Positions 1-10,939 of a DNA stretch of 64,000 bases are shown piece by piece. Source of the DNA: Mytilus edulis. Lineage: Eukaryota; Mollusca; Bivalvia; Mytilida; Mytilidae. Location of the stretch: contig NC_092346.1 in the NCBI RefSeq assembly GCF_963676685.1, positions 93,857,917-93,921,916 on the forward strand, written 5' to 3'. Made by a program: the position numbers and the translations under genes. The notes below the pieces were generated by a model, which was not told the DNA's origin, searched no databases, and saw only the letters and a list, made by a program, of their open reading frames with translations. Every line of letters begins with the position of its first letter. The stretch's first letter is position 1.

Positions 1-1655
1 ATATATTAAAATCTCCACACTGAATATATCTTTCACCACTCTATATATTTATCACCACTCTATAAATCTATCAACACACTATATATTTATCACCATTCTG
101 TATAAATCACCACTTTGTACAACACTGTATATATCTATCACCACGCTATATATTTATCATAACTCTATAAATCTATCAAACACTGTATATATCTTACACC
201 ACTGTATATATTTATCACCATTCTGTATTAATCACCACTTTGTACAACACTGTATATATCTTCCACCAAAGGTGTTTAATTTAGATCTTTCTGTATATAT
301 ATTTTTCATTATTCATCACAATATATATCTATCACCATCTACAATATCTATCACCTAACTTTATCTCTCTATCACCATACTTTATTTATATACCACTGGT
401 ATATATATATATATATCCTCTAACTATATATCTATGTCTTTACTATACATCTATCACCTCACTTAATCTATCACTACACTAAATATCACGAACATATTTA
501 TCCCTCACCACTTTATATTAATATCACCACACTGAATATATATATCACCACTTAATAAATCTTTAACTGCTTTATATTTCAATCACCACACTGTATATAA
601 CTAAAACCACTGTACATAATTATCACTGTGCTATATAAATACCAATTTGTACAATACTGTATATATTAACCACCAAAAGATGTTTATATTTGTATCTCTC
701 TGAATACCTTTTTTACCATACTATAGTCATCAACTGCCCCTTTTTGTCTATGGCCTCACTGTTTATATCCATCGCCTCACTAGATTTCTTTTAGGTAGCT
801 TCACATGTCTATCACCACACTTCATATATCTATCACCTAACATTATACACCAATCACCCCACTTTATACATCTATCACCTCACTGTTTTCTCTTTCCCCA
901 TACTATATATGCATCACCACTCTTTATAAAGCTGTCACCTCACTTTATATCTACCACCTTACCTTATTTATCTATCACATCACAGTTTTACATATCATTT
1001 CTCTTTATATTTGTATCGACATATTGAATATACATGTATCTATCACATCTCTCTCTCTATATATATGTATCGCCACACTGATAATCTATTACTACTCTAT
1101 ATTTCTATCAAATCATTTTTTATATTTATCACCATTCTGTATAAAATCACTAGATATAAAAATATAAACATCTTTGATGGTAAATATGTATAGCATTGTA
1201 TAAAGTTATACAATGCTATACATATTTACCATCAAAGATGTTTATATTTTTATTTATCACCACTCTATAAATGTATTTATCTATGACCTCACTGTATATA
1301 TCAACTCACTAAATATATATCACCATATTAATAAATCTATATCACCTTACTATATATCATCACTGTACTTAATTTATCTATCACCACACTATTTATCTAT
1401 CACTTCACTTTTTATTTTATCACCAAACTAAATACATCTATCACATCTATCACTTCATTGTTCAAATATATCCACATTTTACATTTCCATCACCATACTA
1501 TACCTATCACCACACTTTATTTATCCATCACCAAACTCCCAATAGCTATCATCACAATCTGTATTTTTATCACCACATACTGTATATCTATTGTCATACT
1601 ATTCACACAATGCAATTATCAATATGTCTTTCCTTGTACTATTTAGATCTATTAC
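1..1655. repeat. Degenerate ~20-21 bp tandem array, block 1
   Basis: Imperfect tandem units of the form TATCACCAC-ACTTTATATATC repeat through this block, varying in length and sequence, with occasional longer composite motifs such as ACCAAAGGTGTTTAATTTAG. Positions 1-785 recur in inverted orientation at 5384-5750 plus 7791-8210, so the array is organised at two scales. The array runs off the left edge of the window. The open frames within it come from the near-21-nt period and AT bias and are not genes. Confidence 0.9.
1156..1253. repeat. Near-perfect 47-48 bp palindrome in the array
   Basis: Positions 1156-1202 are the exact reverse complement of 1207-1253, with a spacer of only 2-4 bases. 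The arms contain the array sub-motif AAACATCTTTGATGGTAAAT, which also occurs in variant form at about 5485 and 7940. Such a perfect hairpin is either a recent inverted duplication or a fold-over breakpoint within the array. Confidence 0.9.
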
Positions 1656-2075
1656 ATATTATTGTTTTTATATATTAAAGATTCGTTTATCCATATATTA
1701 GAAAGTTAAAAACAGATTTAATGTATGTTAGCAAGTTAGCATGGGCTTTATATAACAGCTTGTTGATATGGTAGAATGTCATTTGATTTGCTGAATTTGT
1801 AATGATATTTTTCATATGAATTTTTCAAGATTGCTATTCTGCAGTGGACCTGGATAAATTCTGATGGAAAGGAAGTAACAAAAAGGTACACATTGAGAAG
1901 AAAACTGCTTTTCATTTATTATTTATTTTAATCATGCACAACTTGCCAGAATATTCATCATATTTGGAAGAAAAAAGAAGCTGAGTCATGAAAAAACTGC
2001 TTCACATACAGTGGTGTATCTAGAGGAAAGAAGTGGATTGATTGAGGTTTTTTTTTATTAACTACCAACTATTCT
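1656..2075. other. Non-repeat spacer with one candidate short exon
   Basis: This stretch lacks the array unit. A 41-nt segment at 1845-1885 is flanked by TTCTGCAG on the left and GTACAC on the right and reads WTWINSDGKEVTK in one frame. It could be a short internal exon of a host gene that carries the array in its introns, but a chance pairing of splice-like sites is equally possible. Nothing else is recognised. Confidence 0.3.
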
Positions 2076-2500
2076 TATTATATTGGATATCCCCACACTA
2101 TATATATCAACAACCACACTGTATATATCTATAACAACACTAATAGTACATATAACTACACTTAACATATATATCATTCAACACACTATTGAAACTTGTC
2201 ACCCCTCTGTATATATCCATCACCACTTTGTTAATATGTCTACCACTTCACTGGTTAAACCAATCACCACACTGTTTATATTTGTCACCACACAGTATAT
2301 ATGTATACCACCACTTTGCTTATTTTTCACCACACTGTATATATAATCGCTATTCTGTATATTCTTCACCGCACTGTATTTACAAATTACAACTATATAT
2401 ATATATATTGTATCACCACTTTATCATATTTATATTTATATATTACCACACTATATATATCTGTCACCACCTCATCTTGTTTAAGTAAATATATATATAT
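2076..2500. repeat. Degenerate tandem array, block 2
   Basis: The same ATATCACCACACTGTATATA-like units as the first block, in the same orientation, about 20 imperfect copies. Overlapping frames of 78-99 codons here are low-complexity (HH-T-LYI-type) by-products of the repeat. Confidence 0.85.
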
Positions 2501-3265
2501 AAACGCCTTAAAAGTAAACAAAACAGTTACGATGTAATTACTTATAAATATTTTGGATAACCTTCATCAGTATGATCATGGTGTTATATGAATCACATCA
2601 TTCTTCTTTGATTAGATTAGAACAATTTTGAAATTTATACAATAAAACAGTTAATACTAAGACATTACTAAGTTGTAAAATTTGTGTCTCATCCATTTGC
2701 CATTTTAAACAATACAATATGTTTAAACTAGTTAATACTGAACATCTTAGTTTAGGCACTATATAACATAGGTTATATAGCTTCTTAATATTTTAAATTT
2801 TACAACAGTAGTCTGCTTTTCCATTGATATATGTTTGTATAAACTTGTAAACCTATAATGACTTCATGTAGTAATTATTATTTGTATTTTGATTTTTCTT
2901 ACAGAAATACAAAACAAGATTTTAAAAGGATTTAGATGTAATGGGAGAAAATGGAAGAAAAGAAAAAGGTACATTTCATTTCAAATAAAATAACAAGTAT
3001 AATTTAATGATTTATAACAAAGAAGCACTTAACAATTCTGTTTATAGTGATGGTGAAGGGTTTGTTAGAAAATGATTATTAGAAAAACTGCTACAGCATA
3101 TCACACAATATTTATATAATTGTCTTTTCTACATTCTTGTAATCATGCACATGTATTATGTACATAAAAATAGGAATATGGTATAATAAATGTTGGTCAA
3201 ACATCCTTAATTGAATACATGTATCTATCCTTTAATAACAAATTTATTTAGTGACTATTTTAACA
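2501..3265. other. Non-repeat spacer with a second candidate exon
   Basis: AT-rich single-copy-looking sequence. A 64-nt segment at 2905-2968 follows a polypyrimidine tract ending TTTTTCTTACAG and precedes GTACATTTC. Joined to the segment at 1845-1885 it stays open for nine further codons and then meets TAG. This may be the end of a small host gene or coincidence. I see no other feature. Confidence 0.25.
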
Positions 3266-5383
3266 CATGAAATTTCACCTATCACCTTACTTTAAATGCC
3301 TATCAGCTCACAGTATATATCAATCACCACACTCTATAATTATCATCATACTGTCTCTATCTATCCCTACAGTCTCTATGTGTATCACCACATTATATAT
3401 ACCTATCACCTCACATATCAACCACCACTCGCTATATCTATACCTATACTCTCTATATATATCCCAACAGTCTCTTTATATATCACCACATAATATACAC
3501 CTATCACCTAAGTTTAAATACCTATCACCTCAATTAATATGTCAATCATCAAACTCTCTGTATCAATACATATACTCTCTATATCTCCCCATACCTTCGC
3601 CTATCAACTTACTTAAGATACCTTTCACTTCACATTACATATCAATCACCACACTCTATAACAATCACCATACTCTCTATATATATCCCCACAGTATCTT
3701 TATATACCACCACATTATATACACCTATCACCTTACTTTAAATACCCATCATCTTGCCTTATACATCAATCACCTCACACTATATATTTATAATCTCACT
3801 GTTTATATGTAAACCTCAATTGATATATCTTTGACGTGACTATATATTTAACTCAACACTTGAACATTAAACACCTTCCTTTATTTATCTATTAACTTAC
3901 TTGATACATTTATCACCTTACTTGATACATTTATCACCTCAATTTATATATTTAGCACTTCACTATAGCCATATATATTGATGTCCTCCCTATATATCAC
4001 TATATATAGCTATAGTGAAGTAGTGAAGATATAAAATGAGGTGAGGTATATATACCTCACCTCATTTTATAAATCTATCACATAACTTTATGTATTTATC
4101 ACCTAACTTTATGCATTAATCACCTAACTTTATACATCTGTCACCACACTGTATGTCTGTCACCACACTTTGTATTTCTATCACCTCACTTTATATATCT
4201 ATCACCACACTTTATATATATATCCGCACACTTTATATATCTATCACCTCAATATATACATCTATCACCTAACTGATTATATATCACAACACTTTATGTA
4301 TCTATCACCACAATTTATACATCTGTCACCACACAGAACATCTGGCACCATGCTTTGTTTACCTCTTCACTTTATACATTGATCACCTTACTTTATGTAT
4401 CTTTTACTTCACTATACATATGTATCACCTCACTTTTGATATCTAAGACACAACTATAATCTAAAACCAACCTTTATATATATATATATTACCTCACTTT
4501 ATATATCAATCTCCTCATTTTATATATGTATGACCTCAGTGCCAATATATTTTTTCCACACTTTATATACGTAATCCCTCCTCATATGGATCTGTCACCT
4601 CTCTGAAAATATCTTGATGACATCACTGTAAATGTTCTTTCCACCACACATTATATATGTATCACCTCACTATATATATTTCTATCACCAGATTACTTAC
4701 TTTAAATATGTTTAACCTCACCATTTATCTATAACCAAACTATTTATATCTATTACCTCACTATTTTTCTATAACCAAACTATTTATATCTCTAACCTTA
4801 CTATATATCTATAACCTCACTTGTTACATTTATCATCTCACTTTATATATTTATCACTTCACTGTACCTATGACCTCACTATATAAATATAAACATATCA
4901 ATCACATCACTTTATTCATCTATCGACTCATTTCATACATCTATCACCACATTTTAAACATCTATCACCACACTTTTAACATCTATCACCACACTATATG
5001 TTTCTATCATCTCACGTGCACTCTATGTATATATCACCTCACTTTATATATCTATCACCATGCTGTACATATGTCACCACACTTTGTATATCTATCCCCT
5101 CATTCTATGTAAGTAAGTCATCATTTTATACATATACCACCTCAGTTTATATACCTATCACCTTATTTAATATATCTAGCACCAAACTGTACATCTATCA
5201 CTACATTTTATATCTCTATCACCTCACTTTATACATATATCACCACACTTTGTATCCGTCACCACAATTTGTATATCTATCATCTCACTTTATTTATCTT
5301 GCACCTTAATTTATATATCTATCTCCTCATTTTATATATGTATGACCTCCCTGAAAATATCTTATTGACCTTACTGTTTATAT
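3266..5383. repeat. Degenerate tandem array, block 3
   Basis: About 100 imperfect units of the TATCACCACACTTTATATATC family on the + strand. The unit often changes locally (CCTCACTTTATACATCTATC, CACCACACTTTGTATATC), giving higher-order variation. The 181-codon open frame at 3267-3812 and its neighbours are pure repeat translation. Local inverted repeats are noted separately. Confidence 0.9.
3958..4070. repeat. Two nested palindromes in array block 3
   Basis: Positions 4031-4050 and 4051-4070 form a perfect spacer-less 40-bp palindrome centred on TATA|TATA, with arms containing GAGGTGAGGTATA. Just upstream, 3958-3969 (CTTCACTATAGC) is the reverse complement of 4009-4020. The array changes local orientation at these points. 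Confidence 0.85.
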
Positions 5384-5750
5384 CTAGTGAGGCAATGAAT
5401 ATAAACAATGAGGCCATAGACATAAAAAAGGGGCAGTTGATGACTATAGTATGGTAAAAAAGGTATTCAGAGAGATACAAATATAAACATCTTTTGGTGG
5501 TTAATATATACAGTATTGTACAAATTGGTATTTATATAGCACAGTGATAATTATATAATGGTTTTAGTTATATACAGTGTGGTGATTGAAATATAAAGCA
5601 GTTAAAGATTTATAAAGTGGTGATATATATATTTAGTGTGGTGATATTAATATAAAGTGGTAAGGGATAAATATGTTGGTGATATTAAGTGTAGTGATAG
5701 ATTAAGTGAGGTGATAGATGTATAGTAAAGACATAGATATATAGTTAGAG
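5384..5750. repeat. Inverted copy of 413-785 (left half of split arm)
   Basis: Read on the minus strand this matches 413-785 almost base for base, including distinctive non-unit motifs such as AAAGGGGCAGTTGATGACTA. It ends at ...ATATATAGTTAGAG (5750), where the Penelope-like element begins. The matching arm resumes at about 7791. Confidence 0.9.
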
Positions 5751-5802
5751 CTAGTAATAATGGACAGAATATATTACCGAGACAAAATATTACCGAGACA
5801 AA

Positions 5803-7608
5803 ATTCAGGAACAGCTCAATGATAAACAATATTATCGGGAACTCAACGACAATATGGAAAAGAAAACTAAGAGAAATATAAACAAACTTATTTCAAAATT
5901 TCCTCATTGTACTACTGAAAAGGAAGTTGACTATCTTACAAAATTTGAGGTAAAGACAAGCAACTTTTATGGACTACCTAAAATCCACAAAAGTAAGGAA
6001 GTAGAAACAGCAGTTCAACAACAAAATTGCGCATATATCGAAATAAATTCACCAAAAGATTTAAAATTTCGGCCTATTGTTGCTGGACCGCAGTGTCCAA
6101 CTCATAGATTGAGCCATTTCATTGACCTAATTTTGAAACCTTTATGCCAATATGTACCTAGTTTTATCCGTGATAATTTTGATTTTTTAAATCATTTACC
6201 AGCCGAAGTCAAAGAAGATGCAATATTGGTAAGCTTCGACGTAACAAGTCTTTACACCAATATACCGCACAAACTAGGATTAGATGCTGTAAAATTTTGG
6301 CTAGAGTCATATAGGCACATTATCGACCAAAGATTTTCGAATAATTTTTTGTTGGAGGGATTGAAAATCATACTAGATAATAACACCTTTTTCTTTGATG
6401 GAAAATATTATCTACAGATCTCTGGTACAGCTATGGGAACAAAAGTTGCTCCCACATACGCAACTCTCGTGATGGGATTTCTGGAGGATAAAATGTATCA
6501 ACAAGTTGAAAGTGAATTTGATACAGCTTTTAAAGTGTACGTAAAATCGGAATGGAAGCGATTCTTAGACGACTGTTTTATCATTTTAAACAAAAGTCAC
6601 AATTTAGAGAAGTTTCATAGTCTGATAAACACATTACATCCTTCGATTAAATTTACCATCGAATCTAGCGAACAAAGACTGCCATTTCTAGATATTTTAA
6701 TATTAAAGAATGGAACAACCTTAACCACAGATATATATTATAAGAAGACGGACACCCACCAATACCTGAATTTTCATTCATGCCATCCTTCACATACGAA
6801 AAGAAACATCCCGTTTTGTCTAGCACGACGTGTATGTACAATTGTGAGTGATGATTTCACGAAGGAATTACGTTTGAATGAACTGAAGGTGTTTTTGAAA
6901 GAACAAAACTATCCAAACCCACTAATAGAAAAGGGAATAGAAAAGGCAAAAGCTATACCAATGACGGAACTCAGGTCCACAGCACGCAAAGAGAGTAATA
7001 CAGAACTTATCCCGTTTGTTAGCACTCATAACCCGTACAATCCTGACATATTCAACGTCATAAAAGCAAATTTGCCAGTTTTACAAAAAACGAAAAAATT
7101 AAAAAAGCTTTTCCCTACAGAAAAATTCCTGAAAAGTAAAAGACAGCCTTTAAATCTTAAAAAGATTTTAACAAGGGCTAAGTTTTATGACCCAAATGGA
7201 ATACAATACAACGTTTCAAAATGTAATGACCCTTGATGTGGTCTTTGTGAATACATGGCAACCGGCCCGCAAATAACATTGAAAAACGGCCAAACCATTA
7301 TTCCAAATGCAGACATGAATTGCAAAACGGTAAACCTTATTTACTGTATTGTATGCAGCACTTGCAAGGAATGGTACATCGGACAGACTGGTAACTCAAT
7401 TTGTCAAAGAGTTCGTGTTCACAGACAACAGATACGAGATCCATCCACACGAATGCAAGATGTGAGCGAGCATTTCGAAACGTGCAGTAGTGGAAAATTT
7501 ACCGTATATCCGTTCTATAAAATGAACGAATCGAACAAATATATAAGACTGGCAAAGGAAGCACACTTTATAAAGGACTTTCAGCCAAAATTAAACGGAT
7601 CTACTTAA
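5803..7608 (+). pseudogene. Penelope-like RT-GIY-YIG polyprotein, one in-frame stop
   Basis: One frame runs from the truncated 5' end (open upstream of the first ATG at 5854) to the stop at 7606-7608, broken only by TGA at 7237-7239. The RT carries KFRPIVAGP, SFDVTSLYTNIPH, GTAMGTKVAPTYA, the catalytic FLDD (the YxDD equivalent) and LPFLDILI in the usual order. After the stop comes a Cys-rich linker (CGLCEYM) and a GIY-YIG-type domain (CIVCSTCKEWYIGQTG, then QRVRVHRQQI and the Glu-containing helix). The stop lies in the Cys linker before the endonuclease and fits a CGA-to-TGA change at a methylated CpG. Apart from the 5' truncation, the copy is otherwise well preserved and therefore young. 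Confidence 0.92.
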
Positions 7609-7684
7609 ACACGTTTGATTTATCTCCCCTTATCGTTATTGTAACGTAATAAACGTTACCAACGGCAGTGTCGTCAAGGACATT

Positions 7685-7744
7685 GTTAAAACGTCGCCTG
7701 AAGATTGCCAGAAGGCATGAAAGCGCTAGTGACAATATTTTAAC
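7685..7744 (+). ncRNA. Hammerhead ribozyme of the Penelope-like element
   Basis: A complete type I hammerhead can be drawn. The core boxes are CTGAAGA (7698-7704, fitting CUGANGA) and GAAA (7719-7722). Stem II is TGCC (7706-7709) with GGCA (7714-7717) and an AGAA loop. Stem III is AGC/GCT (7722-7727) with no loop. The cleavage site follows TA at 7728. Stem I pairs GTCGC (7693-7697) with GTGAC (7729-7733, one G-U), then after an internal loop GTTAAAA (7685-7691) with TTTTAAC (7738-7744). Hammerheads with minimal stem III are known from Penelope-like elements. The base of stem II is a T-T mismatch. Activity is inferred, not shown. Confidence 0.85.
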
Positions 7745-7790
7745 GAACTGTTATTATTTGATGTGAAATGTAGTTTGCAAATTTAAAAAT

Positions 7791-8390
7791 ATTATTATAT
7801 ATATATATATATACCAGTGGTATATATATAAAGTATGGTGATAGAGAGATAAAGTTAGGTGATAGATATTGTAGATGGTGATAGATATATATTGTGATAA
7901 ATAATGAAAAATATATATACAGAAAGATCTAAATTGAACACCTTTGGTGGAAGATATATACAGTGTTGTACACAGTGGTGATTAATACAGAATGGTGATA
8001 AATATATACAGTGGTGTAAGATATATACAGTGATTGATAGATTTATAGAGTGATGATAAATATATAGCGTGGTGATAGATATATACAGTGTTGTACAAAG
8101 TGGTGATTTATACTGAATGGTGATAAATATATAGTGTGTTGATAGATTTATAGAGTGGTGATAAATATATAGAGTGGTGATAGATATATTCAGTGTGGAG
8201 ATTTTAATATATTGGTGATATATAGTGTAGTGATAAATAAAGTGAGGTGATAGATATATACAGATTGGTGATAGATATAAAAACAGTAGGATGATAGATA
8301 TATACAGTGGTGATAGATGTTTGCAATGGTGAAAGATATATACAATGGTATATATGTTTAAATTGGTGATGAAAAATAAATAAATTGATT
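7791..8390. repeat. Inverted array arm, right half and extension
   Basis: On the minus strand 7791-8210 matches 1-412, including GGTGGAAGATATATACAG and the ACCAGTGGTATATATA patch. 8211-8390 continues as the same repeat and presumably pairs with sequence left of this window. A small indel separates the arms (TATATAAATAAAG versus TATATATAAAG). Confidence 0.88.
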
Positions 8391-8867
8391 ATAAATATTT
8401 TTTAACTCGATTCATCGCTTTCCTGACCTGTTGATTATTTTCATTTTATCAAGAGGTGTGGTTCGTTTGATCTTAGTTGTTCATTGGTCAATATTCGATT
8501 ATGACGTAAATTTTTCATGCTTTCCTCTGACATTCTCATTGTAAAAAAGGCGACCATGACGTCACGTACAAAGAACACATCTTTTTGCAGTCATTCAAAA
8601 ATCAGGATTAAGATTCCGCTTCATATCAACTAAAATCATTAGGGAAACAGATTGCACCGCCAAATCTTGTGCAATACGATACTTGTTCACTCTAGACAGT
8701 GTCAAAATCAATTGATTTTTATATCGCCTAAAGGAATGTGTACTTTTTATCGTCATACACCAAAAATTACTGTTATAAACGTCATATGGAAATTTTTAGG
8801 ACGATTATTCGTGAAAACAGGGGTACCAAGATTTCCCAGGGATTACAAGTATCACCCTCATACATGA
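8391..8867. other. Intergenic, one CRE-like palindrome
   Basis: No gene is recognised. TGACGTCA at 8557-8564 is a perfect CRE palindrome, with a second half-type site (ATGACGTAAA) near 8500 and a reverse CCAAT (ATTGGTC) near 8485. No supported gene follows, so any promoter role is speculative. Confidence 0.25.
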
Positions 8868-9320
8868 CCGGGGTAGGAGGGGTCTTGATCCAGAAATCTT
8901 GGGCTTAAAAACATGAAATCCTGAGATCCCAAATTTAAATAAATTAAATAATGACATCCCAAAATTCAAAAATAGAATTCCCGGATCCCGAAATAGTCAA
9001 TCCCGGTATCCTGAGCCTAAAAACACCGGAACCTGGAGTCCTGATAAAGGTCCTATCCCCCCTCATACATGCACGATCCATAACAATCTTTTTAAAACTT
9101 TCTGACTCATTAAGGAGCGGGGATAGGACCTTTATCGGGACTCCGGGATCGGGTGTTTTTAAGCTCGGGATTTCGGGATTGACCCTTTCGGGATCCGGGA
9201 ATCCTTTTTTTCGGATTTTGGGACGTCGGGATTTACTTTATTTAAATTCGGGACCTCGGGATTTCGTTTTTTGAAGTCCGGGATTTCGGAATCAGGACCC
9301 CTCCTATCCCCCCTCACTAA
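8868..9320. mobile_element. GC-rich foldback (long inverted repeat) element
   Basis: The left arm (about 8868-9064) and right arm (about 9119-9320) are inverted copies around a ~54-bp loop. The arms are built from short variants of GGATTTCGGGATCCCG alternating with AAAAACACC-type spacers, and the inner ends GGTCCTATCCCCC / GGGGATAGGACC match exactly. GC content is far above the surroundings. There is no coding capacity; the 107-codon frame inside is a by-product. It is best seen as a MITE-like or foldback element, family unknown to me. Confidence 0.75.
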
Positions 9321-9927
9321 GAAATCATTTGGTCACCTCCTATGAACACTGACCTGATTCATACACATGAAAAGAATTTATTGTCTGACTCTTTTGAACC
9401 AGGTCACATTTTGTAGTTGGAAAAGGAAAAAAGGGGGGACTCCTTTCCTTTAAATTGTTATTTTGCATTTAAAGATGATGTATGTTTTCATTGATACAAT
9501 GCACTATTTTTCATACCTTTCACATGTTTTTTTTTTACGTTTTAGACGTTATGTGTGCTCTTAATGACTAGAAAGAGAGCCACTTCAGCAACAGAGCAAG
9601 CGTATTTTCTTTCGCCGATAAAATGTAAATAAATGCGTACAAATCTATCTCCAAATAGAAGATTTTTCAATAATGAAAGTAGAAATTCGGTGGGCGTTTC
9701 TTGCGCATGCGCACAAAGCACGGTGATAGTCACGGTTACAGACTCAGGAACCTTGTATATTATATACCTGCCTATTGATCAAGGATCACACGATGGAGGC
9801 AAATTAACATTCGAAGCAGTTTGTTATATATATTAATTATGTAGGTGTACATACTTGGTTGCAAATTGAAGTACATTATATAAGTTTATTTATTCATGAA
9901 TATGTGATATATTACATGAAGGATGCT
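9321..9927. other. Intergenic with an NRF-1-type palindrome
   Basis: No recognised coding sequence; two short overlapping frames on opposite strands have no domain. TGCGCATGCGCA at 9702-9713 is a perfect match to the NRF-1 palindrome and stands out in AT-rich sequence, so a CpG-containing promoter of an unrecognised transcript is possible. It lies just beyond the 3' end of the minus-strand LINE. Confidence 0.3.
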
Positions 9928-10939
9928 TCAAGAATAGTAGGGATTAAATCTTTTATCACTGTCGCTGATCATGATCATGACGAAGTCCACAGCACGTGGT
10001 TTTAAGATTAAATAATATTGAGACACATATATTGCTGCATAAATATAGCATATAACATATATGCAATAATAATAATTATATATGTACAAGCTTACTTCTT
10101 TCAAAATTTTACCATGTTTACCACCTGAAAGTGTCGAAATATTTAAGTACTTAAAGTAGTTCAAAAAATCTTTTTTGAACAGGGCATACACATCAAAATT
10201 TGTAGTTTTATAATTTGAACTGTGGGTGCACTTGTGGATAGAAAATGTGATGAGTGTCACCAACAGATTTATATCATAATAATTAATATCACTGATTTTA
10301 TATCCTATAATGAGATTTCTGTAGTTTAGGATATGATGACCTATTTTAACTTTATTTAATAGTATTTTGATCTTTTCCCAAAAAGTTTTAAAGTAATGAC
10401 ATTCTAGAAAAAAATGTTTATAATCTTCCGTTACATTACATAAGTCACATTTACTGTCTTCTTTTATCTTCCATTGAAAAAGCAGTTGTTTACAAGGAAG
10501 GATATGATGCAGCAATTTCCATTTAAATATTTTTAATCTTTTGAATAAGTAAATAAGTAAATACAAAGTTAAGCATTGATTTAATTGGGAATAAAGAATC
10601 TAAATTTAGGACACGTTTCCATTTAAAGAAACTTGAAGGCGTGTCTTCATTTCCACTATTAATGTGTGTGTATATCTGTTTTGTTTCCATTACTTGTAAA
10701 CTTATTATCTTATTTTTTTCTTTTGTATTAATGCAAAGGTTAAGTTTATTTTTTACTTTTGATTTTATTGATTTTTCTGATTTAAGTACCTTGAGCCATT
10801 CATTTGGTATAGCATTTTTAAGTTTTGAAATTTCAAACATTCAATTGGATTTTGAGGATATTTTATTAGATATTATTTCTTGAGAGATATTACCATTTTG
10901 GTCAATTATATCATTAACATATATAATACCTTCTTTTAT
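9928..10939 (-). pseudogene. LINE ORF2 C-terminal region with Cys-His knuckle
   Basis: Two in-frame TGA codons (10942-10940 and 10843-10841) separate this part from the RT thumb. A frameshift at 10545-10565, caused by a duplicated ATTTACTT octamer, changes frame again. The last segment (10566-9928) carries CDLCNVTEDYKHFFLECHYF, the CxxC...H...C knuckle common at the C-terminus of L1/Tx1-type proteins, within a typical W-x-L-LHHILP context. Confidence 0.8.

Larger units (their letters stand above)
5751..7790 (+). mobile_element. 5'-truncated Penelope-like retroelement
   Basis: About 2.04 kb absent from the matching inverted arm (1-785). It has a Penelope-type reverse transcriptase, a GIY-YIG endonuclease domain and a hammerhead ribozyme in its 3' region. 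The reading frame enters already inside the N-terminal part of the RT, and a 16-nt tandem duplication (5771-5802) lies at the 5' edge, so the copy is 5'-truncated. The insertion point in the empty arm is around 410-417. The left boundary is sharp; the right boundary lies in TA-rich sequence and is good to about 10 bp. No clear target-site duplication can be read because the flank is (TA)n. Confidence 0.9.

Noticed and set aside
2540-2590. Hammerhead core (CTGATGA on the minus strand near 2565)
   Set aside because: No GAAA box at suitable spacing and no stem II.
1-5383. CRISPR-like array of short repeats
   Set aside because: Units are contiguous and imperfect with no unique spacers, and the window is eukaryotic.
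1011-5457. Many overlapping open frames of 60-181 codons on the + strand
   Set aside because: They are translations of the ~21-nt TATCACCAC array, low in complexity (HH-T-LYI patterns), overlapping in several frames, with no start or splice context.
8951-9274. 107-codon + strand frame
   Set aside because: Lies wholly within the foldback element and follows its inverted-repeat sequence.
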